Part shown: positions 50,950-63,936 of the stretch, one piece after another
How positions within the stretch are numbered: position 1 is the first letter of the stretch
How the letters are laid out: every line of letters begins with the position of its first letter
Assembly (NCBI GenBank): GCA_964057225.1
Contig: OZ059894.1
Span: forward strand, 1,674,001-1,738,000
Source of the DNA: Auanema rhodensis
Taxonomy: Eukaryota; Nematoda; Chromadorea; Rhabditida; Rhabditidae
Direction of reading: 5' to 3'
Length of the DNA: 64,000 nt
Made by a program: the position numbers and the translations under genes
Notes under the pieces: generated by a model
Told to the model about the DNA's origin: nothing
The model's input: only the letters and a program-made list of their open reading frames with translations
The model's database searches: none

Positions 50950-52353
50950 AATCGAGGATATAAGTGTGAACTTATATCAGTTGATATCTCGGTGCATTTT
51001 TAAGCTAGCGCAAATCTGATAACACAGATCGACGCAGCTTGAAATTCCGCATCGAATGCACTATACTACTTTGAGAAACGCTTAATACAAAAATTAGTTA
51101 TGATCGTTTGAAAAATGATGCATTAGTGTATGTTGAGTTTCCATGTACACTCAACATAGCTTCCAAAAACATTTTGACAAAAATTTTTTCGAAAAATTTC
51201 AAAATAATTTAGCAAAAAGTAGATGTTTTTAGATTCCTTTTTTCAAGGCAAAGACGATGGACAATGTTATTCAACGAAAAAATTAATTCTTCAGGGTGAA
51301 AATCGAGGATATAAGTGTGAACTTATATCAGTTGATATCTCGGTGCATTTTTAAGCTAGCGCAAATCTGATAACACAGATCGACGCAGCTTGAAAATCCG
51401 CATCGAATGCACTATACTACTTTGAGAAACGCTTAATACAAATATTAGTTATGATCGTTTGAAAAATGATGCATTAGTGTATGTTGAGTTTCCATGTACA
51501 CTCAACATAGCTTCCAAAAACATTTTGACAAAAATTTTTTCGAAAAATTTCAAAATAGTTTAGCAAAAAGTAGATGTTTTTAGATTCCTTTTTTCAAGGC
51601 AAAGACGATGGACAATGTTATTCAACGAAAAAATTAATTCTTCAGGGTGAAAATCGAGGATATAAGTGTGAACTTATATCAGTTGATATCTCGGTGCATT
51701 TTTAAGCTAGCGCAAATCTGATAACACAGATCGACGCAGCTTGAAATTCCGCATCGAATGCACTATACTACTTTGAGAAACGCTTAATACAAAAATTAGT
51801 TATGATCGTTTGAAAAATGATGCATTAGTGTATGTTGAGTTTCCATGTACACTCAACATAGCTTCCAAAAACATTTTGACAAAAATTTTTTCGAAAAATT
51901 TCAAAATAATTTAGCAAAAAGTAGATGTTTTTAGATTCCTTTTTTCAAGGCAAAGACGATGGACAATGTTATTCAACGAAAAAATTAATTCTTCAGGGTG
52001 AAAATCGAGGATATAAGTGTGAACTTATATCAGTTGATATCTCGGTGCATTTTTAAGCTAGCGCAAATCTGATAACACAGATCGACGCAGCTTGAAAATC
52101 CGCATCGAATGCACTATACTACTTTGAGAAACGCTTAATACAAATATTAGTTATGATCGTTTGAAAAATGATGCATTAGTGTATGTTGAGTTTCCATGTA
52201 CACTCAACATAGCTTCCAAAAACATTTTGACAAAAATTTTTTCGAAAAATTTCAAAATAGTTTAGCAAAAAGTAGATGTTTTTAGATTCCTTTTTTCAAG
52301 GCAAAGACGATGGACAATGTTATTCAACGAAAAAATTAATTCTTCAGGGTGAA
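50950..52353. repeat. Dimer higher-order repeat, two copies of 702 bp (E-G)
   Basis: M146-M147 and M148-M149 alternate GAAATTCC with an ATAGTTTAGC unit that also has CAAATATTAG in place of CAAAAATTAG. No difference noticed between copies. The same pair occurs at 46684-48087 without the CAAATATT mark, and again in M157-M158. Confidence 0.7.
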
Positions 52354-55300
52354 AATCGAGGATATAAGTGTGAACTTATATCAGTTGATATCTCGGTGCA
52401 TTTTTAAGCTAGCGCAAATCTGATAACACAGATCGACGCAGCTTAAAAATCCGCATCGAATGCACTTTACTACATTGAGGAACGCTTAATACAAAAATTA
52501 GTTATGATCGTTTGAAAAATGATGCATTAGTGTATGTTGAGTTTCCATGTACACTCAACATTGCTTCCAAAAACATTTTGACAAAAATTTTTTCGAAAAA
52601 TTTCAAAATAATTTAGCAGAAAGTAGATGTTTTTAGATTCCTTTTTTCAAGGCAAAGACGATGGACAATGTTATTCAACGAAAAAATTAATTCTTCAGGG
52701 TGAAAATCGAGGATATAAGTGTTAACTTATATCAGTTGATATCTCGGTGCATTTTTAAGCTAGCGCAAATCTGATAACACAGATCGACGCAGCTTGAAAA
52801 TCCGCATCGAATGCACTATACTACATTGAGGAACGCTTAATACAAAAATTAGTTATGATCGTTTGAAAAATGATGCATTAGTGTATGTTGAGTTTCCATG
52901 TACACTCAACATAGCTTCCAAAAACATTTTGACAAAAATTTTTTCGAAAAATTTCAGAATAATTTAGCAAAAAGTAGATGTTTTTAGATTCCTTTTTTCA
53001 AGGCAAAGACGATGGACAATGTTATTCAACGAAAAAATTAATTCTTCAGGGTGAAAATCGAGGATATAAGTGTGAACTTATATCAGTTGATATCTCGGTG
53101 CATTTTTAAGCTAGCGCAAATCTGATAACACAGATCGACGCAGCTTAAAAATCCGCATCGAATGCACTACACTACATTGAGGAACGCTTGATACAAAAAT
53201 TAGTTATGATCGTTTGAAAAATGATGCATTAGTGTATGTTGAGTTTCCATGTACACTCAACATTGCTTCCAAAAACATTTTGACAAAAATTTTTTCGAAA
53301 AATTTCAAAATAATTTAGCAGAAAGTAGATGTTTTTAGATTCCTTTTTTCAAGGCAAAGACGATGGACAATGTTATTCAACGAAAAAATTAATTCTTCAG
53401 GGTGAAAATCGAGGATATAAGTGTTAACTTATATCAGTTGATATCTCGGTGCATTTTTAAGCTAGCGCAAATCTGATAACACAGATCGACGCAGCTTGAA
53501 AATCCGCATCGAATGCACTATACTACATTGAGGAACGCTTAATACAAAAATTAGTTATGATCGTTTGAAAAATGATGCATTAGTGTATGTTGAGTTTCCA
53601 TGTACACTCAACATAGCTTCCAAAAACATTTTGACAAAAATTTTTTCGAAAAATTTCAGAATAATTTAGCAAAAAGTAGATGTTTTTAGATTCCTTTTTT
53701 CAAGGCAAAGACGATGGACAATGTTATTCAACGAAAAAATTAATTCTTCAGGGTGAAAATCGAGGATATAAGTGTGAACTTATATCAGTTGATATCTCGG
53801 TGCATTTTTAAGCTAGCGCAAATCTGATAACACAGATCGACGCAGCTTAAAAATCCGCATCGAATGCACTACACTACATTGAGGAACGCTTGATACAAAA
53901 ATTAGTTATGATCGTTTGAAAAATGATGCATTAGTGTATGTTGAGTTTCCATGTACACTCAACATTGCTTCCAAAAACATTTTGACAAAAATTTTTTCGA
54001 AAAATTTCAAAATAATTTAGCAAAAAGTAGATGTTTTTAGATTCCTTTTTTCAAGGCAAAGACGATGGACAATGTTATTCAACGAAAAAATTAATTCTTC
54101 AGGGTGAAAATCGAGGATATAAGTGTTAACTTATATCAGTTGATATCTCGGTGCATTTTTAAGCTAGCGCAAATCTGATAACACAGATCGACGCAGCTTG
54201 AAAATCCGCATCGAATGCACTATACTACATTGAGGAACGCTTAATACAAAAATTAGTTATGATCGTTTGAAAAATGATGCATTAGTGTATGTTGAGTTTC
54301 CATGTACACTCAACATAGCTTCCAAAAACATTTTGACAAAAATTTTTTCGAAAAATTTCAGAATAATTTAGCAAAAAGTAGATGTTTTTAGATTCCTTTT
54401 TTCAAGGCAAAGACGATGGACAATGTTATTCAACGAAAAAATTAATTCTTCAGGGTGAAAATCGAGGATATAAGTGTGAACTTATATCAGTTGATATCTC
54501 GGTGCATTTTTAAGCTAGCGCAAATCTGATAACACAGATCGACGCAGCTTAAAAATCCGCATCGAATGCACTACACTACATTGAGGAACGCTTAATACAA
54601 AAATTAGTTATGATCGTTTGAAAAATGATGCATTAGTGTATGTTGAGTTTCCATGTACACTCAACATTGCTTCCAAAAACATTTTGACAAAAATTTTTTC
54701 GAAAAATTTCAAAATAATTTAGCAGAAAGTAGATGTTTTTAGATTCCTTTTTTCAAGGCAAAGACGATGGACAATGTTATTCAACGAAAAAATTAATTCT
54801 TCAGGGTGAAAATCGAGGATATAAGTGTTAACTTATATCAGTTGATATCTCGGTGCATTTTTAAGCTAGCGCAAATCTGATAACACAGATCGACGCAGCT
54901 TGAAATTCCGCATCGAATGCACTATACTACTTTGAGAAACGCTTAATACAAAAATTAGTTATGATCGTTTGAAAAATGATGCATTAGTGTATGTTGAGTT
55001 TCCATGTACACTCAACATAGCTTCCAAAAACATTTTGACAAAAATTTTTTCGAAAAATTTCAAAATAATTTAGCAAAAAGTAGATGTTTTTAGATTCCTT
55101 TTTTCAAGGCAAAGACGATGGACAATGTTATTCAACGAAAAAATTAATTCTTCAGGGTGAAAATCGAGGATATAAGTGTGAACTTATATCAGTTGATATC
55201 TCGGTGCATTTTTAAGCTAGCGCAAATCTGATAACACAGATCGACGCAGCTTGAAAATCCGCATCGAATGCACTATACTACTTTGAGAAACGCTTAATAC

Positions 55301-55512
55301 AAATATTAGTTATGATCGTTTGAAAAATGATGCATTAGTGTATGTTGAGTTTCCATGTACACTCAACATAGCTTCCAAAAACATTTTGACAAAAATTTTT
55401 TCGAAAAATTTCAAAATAGTTTAGCAAAAAGTAGATGTTTTTAGATTCCTTTTTTCAAGGCAAAGACGATGGACAATGTTATTCAACGAAAAAATTAATT
55501 CTTCAGGGTGAA
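52354..55512. repeat. F-D dimer run with flanking C-D and E-G units (M150-M158)
   Basis: M150 (C, with CACTTTAC) and M151 (D) are followed by M152-M153, M154-M155 and M156, alternating F (CACTACAC) and D (GTTAAC, CAGAATAA) at 702-bp spacing. M152 and M156 have CAGAAAG while M154 has CAAAAAG; M156 has GCTTAATAC instead of GCTTGATAC. M157 is a hybrid, D-like at its start (T19) and E-like later (T96, T121), and M158 is type G. Confidence 0.6.
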
Positions 55513-58500
55513 AATCGAGGATATAAGTGTGAACTTATATCAGTTGATATCTCGGTGCATTTTTAAGCTAGCGCAAATCTGATAACACAGATCGACGCAG
55601 CTTAAAAATCCGCATCGAATGCACTATACTACATTGAGGAACGCTTAATACAAAAATTAGTTATGATCGTTTGAAAAATGATGCATTAGTGTATGTTGAG
55701 TTTCCATGTACACTCAACATTGCTTCCAAAAACATTTTGACAAAAATTTTTTCGAAAAATTTCAAAATAATTTAGCAGAAAGTAGATGTTTTTAGATTCC
55801 TTTTTTCAAGGCAAAGACGATGGACAATGTTATTCAACGAAAAAATTAATTCTTCAGGGTGAAAATCGAGGATATAAGTGTTAACTTATATCAGTTGATA
55901 TCTCGGTGCATTTTTAAGCTAGCGCAAATCTGATAACACAGATCGACGCAGCTTGAAAATCCGCATCGAATGCACTATACTACATTGAGGAACGCTTAAT
56001 ACAAAAATTAGTTATGATCGTTTGAAAAATGATGCATTAGTGTATGTTGAGTTTCCATGTACACTCAACATAGCTTCCAAAAACATTTTGACAAAAATTT
56101 TTTCGAAAAATTTCAGAATAATTTAGCAAAAAGTAGATGTTTTTAGATTCCTTTTTTCAAGGCAAAGACGATGGACAATGTTATTCAACGAAAAAATTAA
56201 TTCTTCAGGGTGAAAATCGAGGATATAAGTGTGAACTTATATCAGTTGATATCTCGGTGCATTTTTAAGCTAGCGCAAATCTGATAACACAGATCGACGC
56301 AGCTTAAAAATCCGCATCGAATGCACTACACTACATTGAGGAACGCTTGATACAAAAATTAGTTATGATCGTTTGAAAAATGATGCATTAGTGTATGTTG
56401 AGTTTCCATGTACACTCAACATTGCTTCCAAAAACATTTTGACAAAAATTTTTTCGAAAAATTTCAAAATAATTTAGCAAAAAGTAGATGTTTTTAGATT
56501 CCTTTTTTCAAGGCAAAGACGATGGACAATGTTATTCAACGAAAAAATTAATTCTTCAGGGTGAAAATCGAGGATATAAGTGTGAACTTATATCAGTTGA
56601 TATCTCGGTGCATTTTTAAGCTAGCGCAAATCTGATAACACAGATCGACGCAGCTTAAAAATCCGCATCGAATGCACTATACTACATTGAGGAACGCTTA
56701 ATACAAAAATTAGTTATGATCGTTTGAAAAATGATGCATTAGTGTATGTTGAGTTTCCATGTACACTCAACATTGCTTCCAAAAACATTTTGACAAAAAT
56801 TTTTTCGAAAAATTTCAAAATAATTTAGCAGAAAGTAGATGTTTTTAGATTCCTTTTTTCAAGGCAAAGACGATGGACAATGTTATTCAACGAAAAAATT
56901 AATTCTTCAGGGTGAAAATCGAGGATATAAGTGTTAACTTATATCAGTTGATATCTCGGTGCATTTTTAAGCTAGCGCAAATCTGATAACACAGATCGAC
57001 GCAGCTTGAAAATCCGCATCGAATGCACTATACTACATTGAGGAACGCTTAATACAAAAATTAGTTATGATCGTTTGAAAAATGATGCATTAGTGTATGT
57101 TGAGTTTCCATGTACACTCAACATAGCTTCCAAAAACATTTTGACAAAAATTTTTTCGAAAAATTTCAGAATAATTTAGCAAAAAGTAGATGTTTTTAGA
57201 TTCCTTTTTTCAAGGCAAAGACGATGGACAATGTTATTCAACGAAAAAATTAATTCTTCAGGGTGAAAATCGAGGATATAAGTGTGAACTTATATCAGTT
57301 GATATCTCGGTGCATTTTTAAGCTAGCGCAAATCTGATAACACAGATCGACGCAGCTTAAAAATCCGCATCGAATGCACTACACTACATTGAGGAACGCT
57401 TGATACAAAAATTAGTTATGATCGTTTGAAAAATGATGCATTAGTGTATGTTGAGTTTCCATGTACACTCAACATTGCTTCCAAAAACATTTTGACAAAA
57501 ATTTTTTCGAAAAATTTCAAAATAATTTAGCAAAAAGTAGATGTTTTTAGATTCCTTTTTTCAAGGCAAAGACGATGGACAATGTTATTCAACGAAAAAA
57601 TTAATTCTTCAGGGTGAAAATCGAGGATATAAGTGTGAACTTATATCAGTTGATATCTCGGTGCATTTTTAAGCTAGCGCAAATCTGATAACACAGATCG
57701 ACGCAGCTTAAAAATCCGCATCGAATGCACTATACTACATTGAGGAACGCTTAATACAAAAATTAGTTATGATCGTTTGAAAAATGATGCATTAGTGTAT
57801 GTTGAGTTTCCATGTACACTCAACATTGCTTCCAAAAACATTTTGACAAAAATTTTTTCGAAAAATTTCAAAATAATTTAGCAGAAAGTAGATGTTTTTA
57901 GATTCCTTTTTTCAAGGCAAAGACGATGGACAATGTTATTCAACGAAAAAATTAATTCTTCAGGGTGAAAATCGAGGATATAAGTGTTAACTTATATCAG
58001 TTGATATCTCGGTGCATTTTTAAGCTAGCGCAAATCTGATAACACAGATCGACGCAGCTTGAAAATCCGCATCGAATGCACTATACTACATTGAGGAACG
58101 CTTAATACAAAAATTAGTTATGATCGTTTGAAAAATGATGCATTAGTGTATGTTGAGTTTCCATGTACACTCAACATAGCTTCCAAAAACATTTTGACAA
58201 AAATTTTTTCGAAAAATTTCAGAATAATTTAGCAAAAAGTAGATGTTTTTAGATTCCTTTTTTCAAGGCAAAGACGATGGACAATGTTATTCAACGAAAA
58301 AATTAATTCTTCAGGGTGAAAATCGAGGATATAAGTGTGAACTTATATCAGTTGATATCTCGGTGCATTTTTAAGCTAGCGCAAATCTGATAACACAGAT
58401 CGACGCAGCTTAAAAATCCGCATCGAATGCACTACACTACATTGAGGAACGCTTGATACAAAAATTAGTTATGATCGTTTGAAAAATGATGCATTAGTGT

Positions 58501-58671
58501 ATGTTGAGTTTCCATGTACACTCAACATTGCTTCCAAAAACATTTTGACAAAAATTTTTTCGAAAAATTTCAAAATAATTTAGCAAAAAGTAGATGTTTT
58601 TAGATTCCTTTTTTCAAGGCAAAGACGATGGACAATGTTATTCAACGAAAAAATTAATTCTTCAGGGTGAA
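55513..58671. repeat. Trimer higher-order repeat, three copies of 1053 bp (C-D-F)
   Basis: M159-M161, M162-M164 and M165-M167 repeat the order C (A92, CATTGC, CAGAAAG), D (GTTAAC, CAGAATAA) and F (CACTACAC, GCTTGATAC, CAAAAAG). No difference noticed between the copies at diagnostic sites, indicating recent expansion. M168 begins with D, so a C unit is skipped at the right end. Confidence 0.75.
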
Positions 58672-59022
58672 AATCGAGGATATAAGTGTTAACTTATATC
58701 AGTTGATATCTCGGTGCATTTTTAAGCTAGCGCAAATCTGATAACACAGATCGACGCAGCTTGAAAATCCGCATCGAATGCACTATACTACATTGAGGAA
58801 CGCTTAATACAAAAATTAGTTATGATCGTTTGAAAAATGATGCATTAGTGTATGTTGAGTTTCCATGTACACTCAACATAGCTTCCAAAAACATTTTGAC
58901 AAAAATTTTTTCGAAAAATTTCAGAATAATTTAGCAAAAAGTAGATGTTTTTAGATTCCTTTTTTCAAGGCAAAGACGATGGACAATGTTATTCAACGAA
59001 AAAATTAATTCTTCAGGGTGAA

Positions 59023-60426
59023 AATCGAGGATATAAGTGTGAACTTATATCAGTTGATATCTCGGTGCATTTTTAAGCTAGCGCAAATCTGATAACACAG
59101 ATCGACGCAGCTTAAAAATCCGCATCGAATGCACTACACTACATTGAGAAACGCTTAATACAAAAATTAGTTATGATCGTTTGAAAAATGATGCATTAGT
59201 GTATGTTGAGTTTCCATGTACACTCAACATTGCTTCCAAAAACATTTTGACAAAAATTTTTTCGAAAAATTTCAAAATAATTTAGCAGAAAGTAGATGTT
59301 TTTAGATTCCTTTTTTCAAGGCAAAGACGATGGACAATGTTATTCAACGAAAAAATTAATTCTTCAGGGTGAAAATCGAGGATATAAGTGTTAACTTATA
59401 TCAGTTGATATCTCGGTGCATTTTTAAGCTAGCGCAAATCTGATAACACAGATCGACGCAGCTTAAAAATCCGCATCGAATGCACTATACTACATTGAGG
59501 AACGCTTAATACAAAAATTAGTTATGATCGTTTGAAAAATGATGCATTAGTGTATGTTGAGTTTCCATGTACACTCAACATAGCTTCCAAAAACATTTTG
59601 ACAAAAATTTTTTCAAAAAATTTCAGAATAATTTAGCAAAAAGTAGATGTTTTTAGATTCCTTTTTTCAAGGCAAAGACGATGGACAATGTTATTCAACG
59701 AAAAAATTAATTCTTCAGGGTGAAAATCGAGGATATAAGTGTGAACTTATATCAGTTGATATCTCGGTGCATTTTTAAGCTAGCGCAAATCTGATAACAC
59801 AGATCGACGCAGCTTGAAAATCCGCATCTAATGCACTATACTACTTTGAGAAACGCTTAATACAAAAATTAGTTATGATCGTTTGAAAAATGATGCATTA
59901 GTGTATGTTGAGTTTCCATGTACACTCAACATTGCTTCCAAAAACATTTTGACAAAAATTTTTTCGAAAAATTTCAAAATAATTTAGCAAAAAGTAGATG
60001 TTTTTAGATTCCTTTTTTCAAGGCAAAGACGATGGACAATGTTATTCAACGAAAAAATTAATTCTTCAGGGTGAAAATCGAGGATATAAGTGTGAACTTA
60101 TATCAGTTGATATCTCGGTGCATTTTTAAGCTAGCGCAAATCTGATAACACAGATCGACGCAGCTTAAAAATCCGCATCGAATGCACTATACTTCATTGA
60201 GGAACGCTTAATACAAAAATTAGTTATGATCGTTTGAAAAATGATGCATTAGTGTATGTTGAGTTTCCATGTACACTCAACATAGCTTCCAAAAACATTT
60301 TGACAAAAATTTTTTCGAAAAATTTCAAAATAATTTAGCAGAAAGTAGATGTTTTTAGATTCCTTTTTTCAAGGCAAAGACGATGGACAATGTTATTCAA
60401 CGAAAAAATTAATTCTTCAGGGTGAA
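59023..60426. repeat. M169-M172; M169-M171 recur 3861 bp to the right
   Basis: M169-M171 match M180-M182 (62884-63936) eleven units on: CACTACAC unit, then T19 with the rare TTTTCAAAAAATTTC (A242; M170 and M181), then CATCTAATGC. M169 has GAGAAACGC where M180 has GAGGAACGC. M172 is type B with CAGAAAG. Confidence 0.65.
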
Positions 60427-61830
60427 AATCGAGGATATAAGTGTTAACTTATATCAGTTGATATCTCGGTGCATTTTTAAGCTAGCGCAAATCTGATAAC
60501 ACAGATCGACGCAGCTTAAAAATCCGCATCGAATGCACTATACTACATTGAGGAACGCTTAATACAAAAATTAGTTATGATCGTTTGAAAAATGATGCAT
60601 TAGTGTATGTTGAGTTTCCATGTACACTCAACATTGCTTCCAAAAACATTTTGACAAAAATTTTTTCGAAAAATTTCAGAATAATTTAGCAAAAAGTAGA
60701 TGTTTTTAGATTCCTTTTTTCAAGGCAAAGACGATGGACAATGTTATTCAACGAAAAAATTAATTCTTCAGGGTGAAAATCGAGGATATAAGTGTGAACT
60801 TATATCAGTTGATATCTCGGTGCATTTTTAAGCTAGCGCAAATCTGATAACACAGATCGACGCAGCTTGAAAATCCGCATCGAATGCACTATACTACATT
60901 GAGGAACGCTTAATACAAAAATTAGTTATGATCGTTTGAAAAATGATGCATTAGTGTATGTTGAGTTTCCATGTACACTCAACATAGCTTCCAAAAACAT
61001 TTTGACAAAAATTTTTTCGAAAAATTTCAGAATAATTTAGCAAAAAGTAGATGTTTTTAGATTCCTTTTTTCAAGGCAAAGACGATGGACAATGTTATTC
61101 AACGAAAAAATTAATTCTTCAGGGTGAAAATCGAGGATATAAGTGTTAACTTATATCAGTTGATATCTCGGTGCATTTTTAAGCTAGCGCAAATCTGATA
61201 ACACAGATCGACGCAGCTTAAAAATCCGCATCGAATGCACTATACTACATTGAGGAACGCTTAATACAAAAATTAGTTATGATCGTTTGAAAAATGATGC
61301 ATTAGTGTATGTTGAGTTTCCATGTACACTCAACATTGCTTCCAAAAACATTTTGACAAAAATTTTTTCGAAAAATTTCAGAATAATTTAGCAAAAAGTA
61401 GATGTTTTTAGATTCCTTTTTTCAAGGCAAAGACGATGGACAATGTTATTCAACGAAAAAATTAATTCTTCAGGGTGAAAATCGAGGATATAAGTGTGAA
61501 CTTATATCAGTTGATATCTCGGTGCATTTTTAAGCTAGCGCAAATCTGATAACACAGATCGACGCAGCTTGAAAATCCGCATCGAATGCACTATACTACA
61601 TTGAGGAACGCTTAATACAAAAATTAGTTATGATCGTTTGAAAAATGATGCATTAGTGTATGTTGAGTTTCCATGTACACTCAACATAGCTTCCAAAAAC
61701 ATTTTGACAAAAATTTTTTCGAAAAATTTCAGAATAATTTAGCAAAAAGTAGATGTTTTTAGATTCCTTTTTTCAAGGCAAAGACGATGGACAATGTTAT
61801 TCAACGAAAAAATTAATTCTTCAGGGTGAA
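60427..61830. repeat. Dimer higher-order repeat, two copies of 702 bp
   Basis: M173-M174 and M175-M176 alternate a T19/A92/T209/G253 unit with a G19/G92/A209/G253 unit. The first is a new combination joining D-type 5' and 3' marks with C-type middle marks. No difference noticed between the copies. Confidence 0.65.
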
Positions 61831-63936
61831 AATCGAGGATATAAGTGTGAACTTATATCAGTTGATATCTCGGTGCATTTTTAAGCTAGCGCAAATCTGA
61901 TAACACAGATCGACGCAGCTTAAAAATCCGCATCGAATGCACTACACTACATTGAGGAACGCTTAATACAAAAATTAGTTATGATCGTTTGAAAAATGAT
62001 GCATTAGTGTATGTTGAGTTTCCATGTACACTCAACATTGCTTCCAAAAACATTTTGACAAAAATTTTTTCGAAAAATTTCAAAATAATTTAGCAGAAAG
62101 TAGATGTTTTTAGATTCCTTTTTTCAAGGCAAAGACGATGGACAATGTTATTCAACGAAAAAATTAATTCTTCAGGGTGAAAATCGAGGATATAAGTGTT
62201 AACTTATATCAGTTGATATCTCGGTGCATTTTTAAGCTAGCGCAAATCTGATAACACAGATCGACGCAGCTTAAAAATCCGCATCGAATGCACTATACTA
62301 CATTGAGGAACGCTTAATACAAAAATTAGTTATGATCGTTTGAAAAATGATGCATTAGTGTATGTTGAGTTTCCATGTACACTCAACATAGCTTCCAAAA
62401 ACATTTTGACAAAAATTTTTTCGAAAAATTTCAAAATAATTTAGCAAAAAGTAGATGTTTTTAGATTCCTTTTTTCAAGGCAAAGACGATGGACAATGTT
62501 ATTCAACGAAAAAATTAATTCTTCAGGGTGAAAATCGAGGATATAAGTGTTAACTTATATCAGTTGATATCTCGGTGCATTTTTAAGCTAGCGCAAATCT
62601 GATAACACAGATCGACGCAGCTTGAAAATCCGCATCGAATGCACTATACTACATTGAGGAACGCTTAATACAAAAATTAGTTATGATCGTTTGAAAAATG
62701 ATGCATTAGTGTATGTTGAGTTTCCATGTACACTCAACATAGCTTCCAAAAACATTTTGACAAAAATTTTTTCGAAAAATTTCAGAATAATTTAGCAAAA
62801 AGTAGATGTTTTTAGATTCCTTTTTTCAAGGCAAAGACGATGGACAATGTTATTCAACGAAAAAATTAATTCTTCAGGGTGAAAATCGAGGATATAAGTG
62901 TGAACTTATATCAGTTGATATCTCGGTGCATTTTTAAGCTAGCGCAAATCTGATAACACAGATCGACGCAGCTTAAAAATCCGCATCGAATGCACTACAC
63001 TACATTGAGGAACGCTTAATACAAAAATTAGTTATGATCGTTTGAAAAATGATGCATTAGTGTATGTTGAGTTTCCATGTACACTCAACATTGCTTCCAA
63101 AAACATTTTGACAAAAATTTTTTCGAAAAATTTCAAAATAATTTAGCAGAAAGTAGATGTTTTTAGATTCCTTTTTTCAAGGCAAAGACGATGGACAATG
63201 TTATTCAACGAAAAAATTAATTCTTCAGGGTGAAAATCGAGGATATAAGTGTTAACTTATATCAGTTGATATCTCGGTGCATTTTTAAGCTAGCGCAAAT
63301 CTGATAACACAGATCGACGCAGCTTAAAAATCCGCATCGAATGCACTATACTACATTGAGGAACGCTTAATACAAAAATTAGTTATGATCGTTTGAAAAA
63401 TGATGCATTAGTGTATGTTGAGTTTCCATGTACACTCAACATAGCTTCCAAAAACATTTTGACAAAAATTTTTTCAAAAAATTTCAGAATAATTTAGCAA
63501 AAAGTAGATGTTTTTAGATTCCTTTTTTCAAGGCAAAGACGATGGACAATGTTATTCAACGAAAAAATTAATTCTTCAGGGTGAAAATCGAGGATATAAG
63601 TGTGAACTTATATCAGTTGATATCTCGGTGCATTTTTAAGCTAGCGCAAATCTGATAACACAGATCGACGCAGCTTGAAAATCCGCATCTAATGCACTAT
63701 ACTACTTTGAGAAACGCTTAATACAAAAATTAGTTATGATCGTTTGAAAAATGATGCATTAGTGTATGTTGAGTTTCCATGTACACTCAACATTGCTTCC
63801 AAAAACATTTTGACAAAAATTTTTTCGAAAAATTTCAAAATAATTTAGCAAAAAGTAGATGTTTTTAGATTCCTTTTTTCAAGGCAAAGACGATGGACAA
63901 TGTTATTCAACGAAAAAATTAATTCTTCAGGGTGAA
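61831..63936. repeat. M177-M182, F-led trimers
   Basis: M177 and M180 are F units three units apart, each followed by a T19/A92 unit (M178, M181). M179 is type D and M182 type A. M178 has CAAAATAA where M181 has CAGAATAA and the TTTTCAAAAAATTTC change. M180-M182 correspond to M169-M171. Confidence 0.55.
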
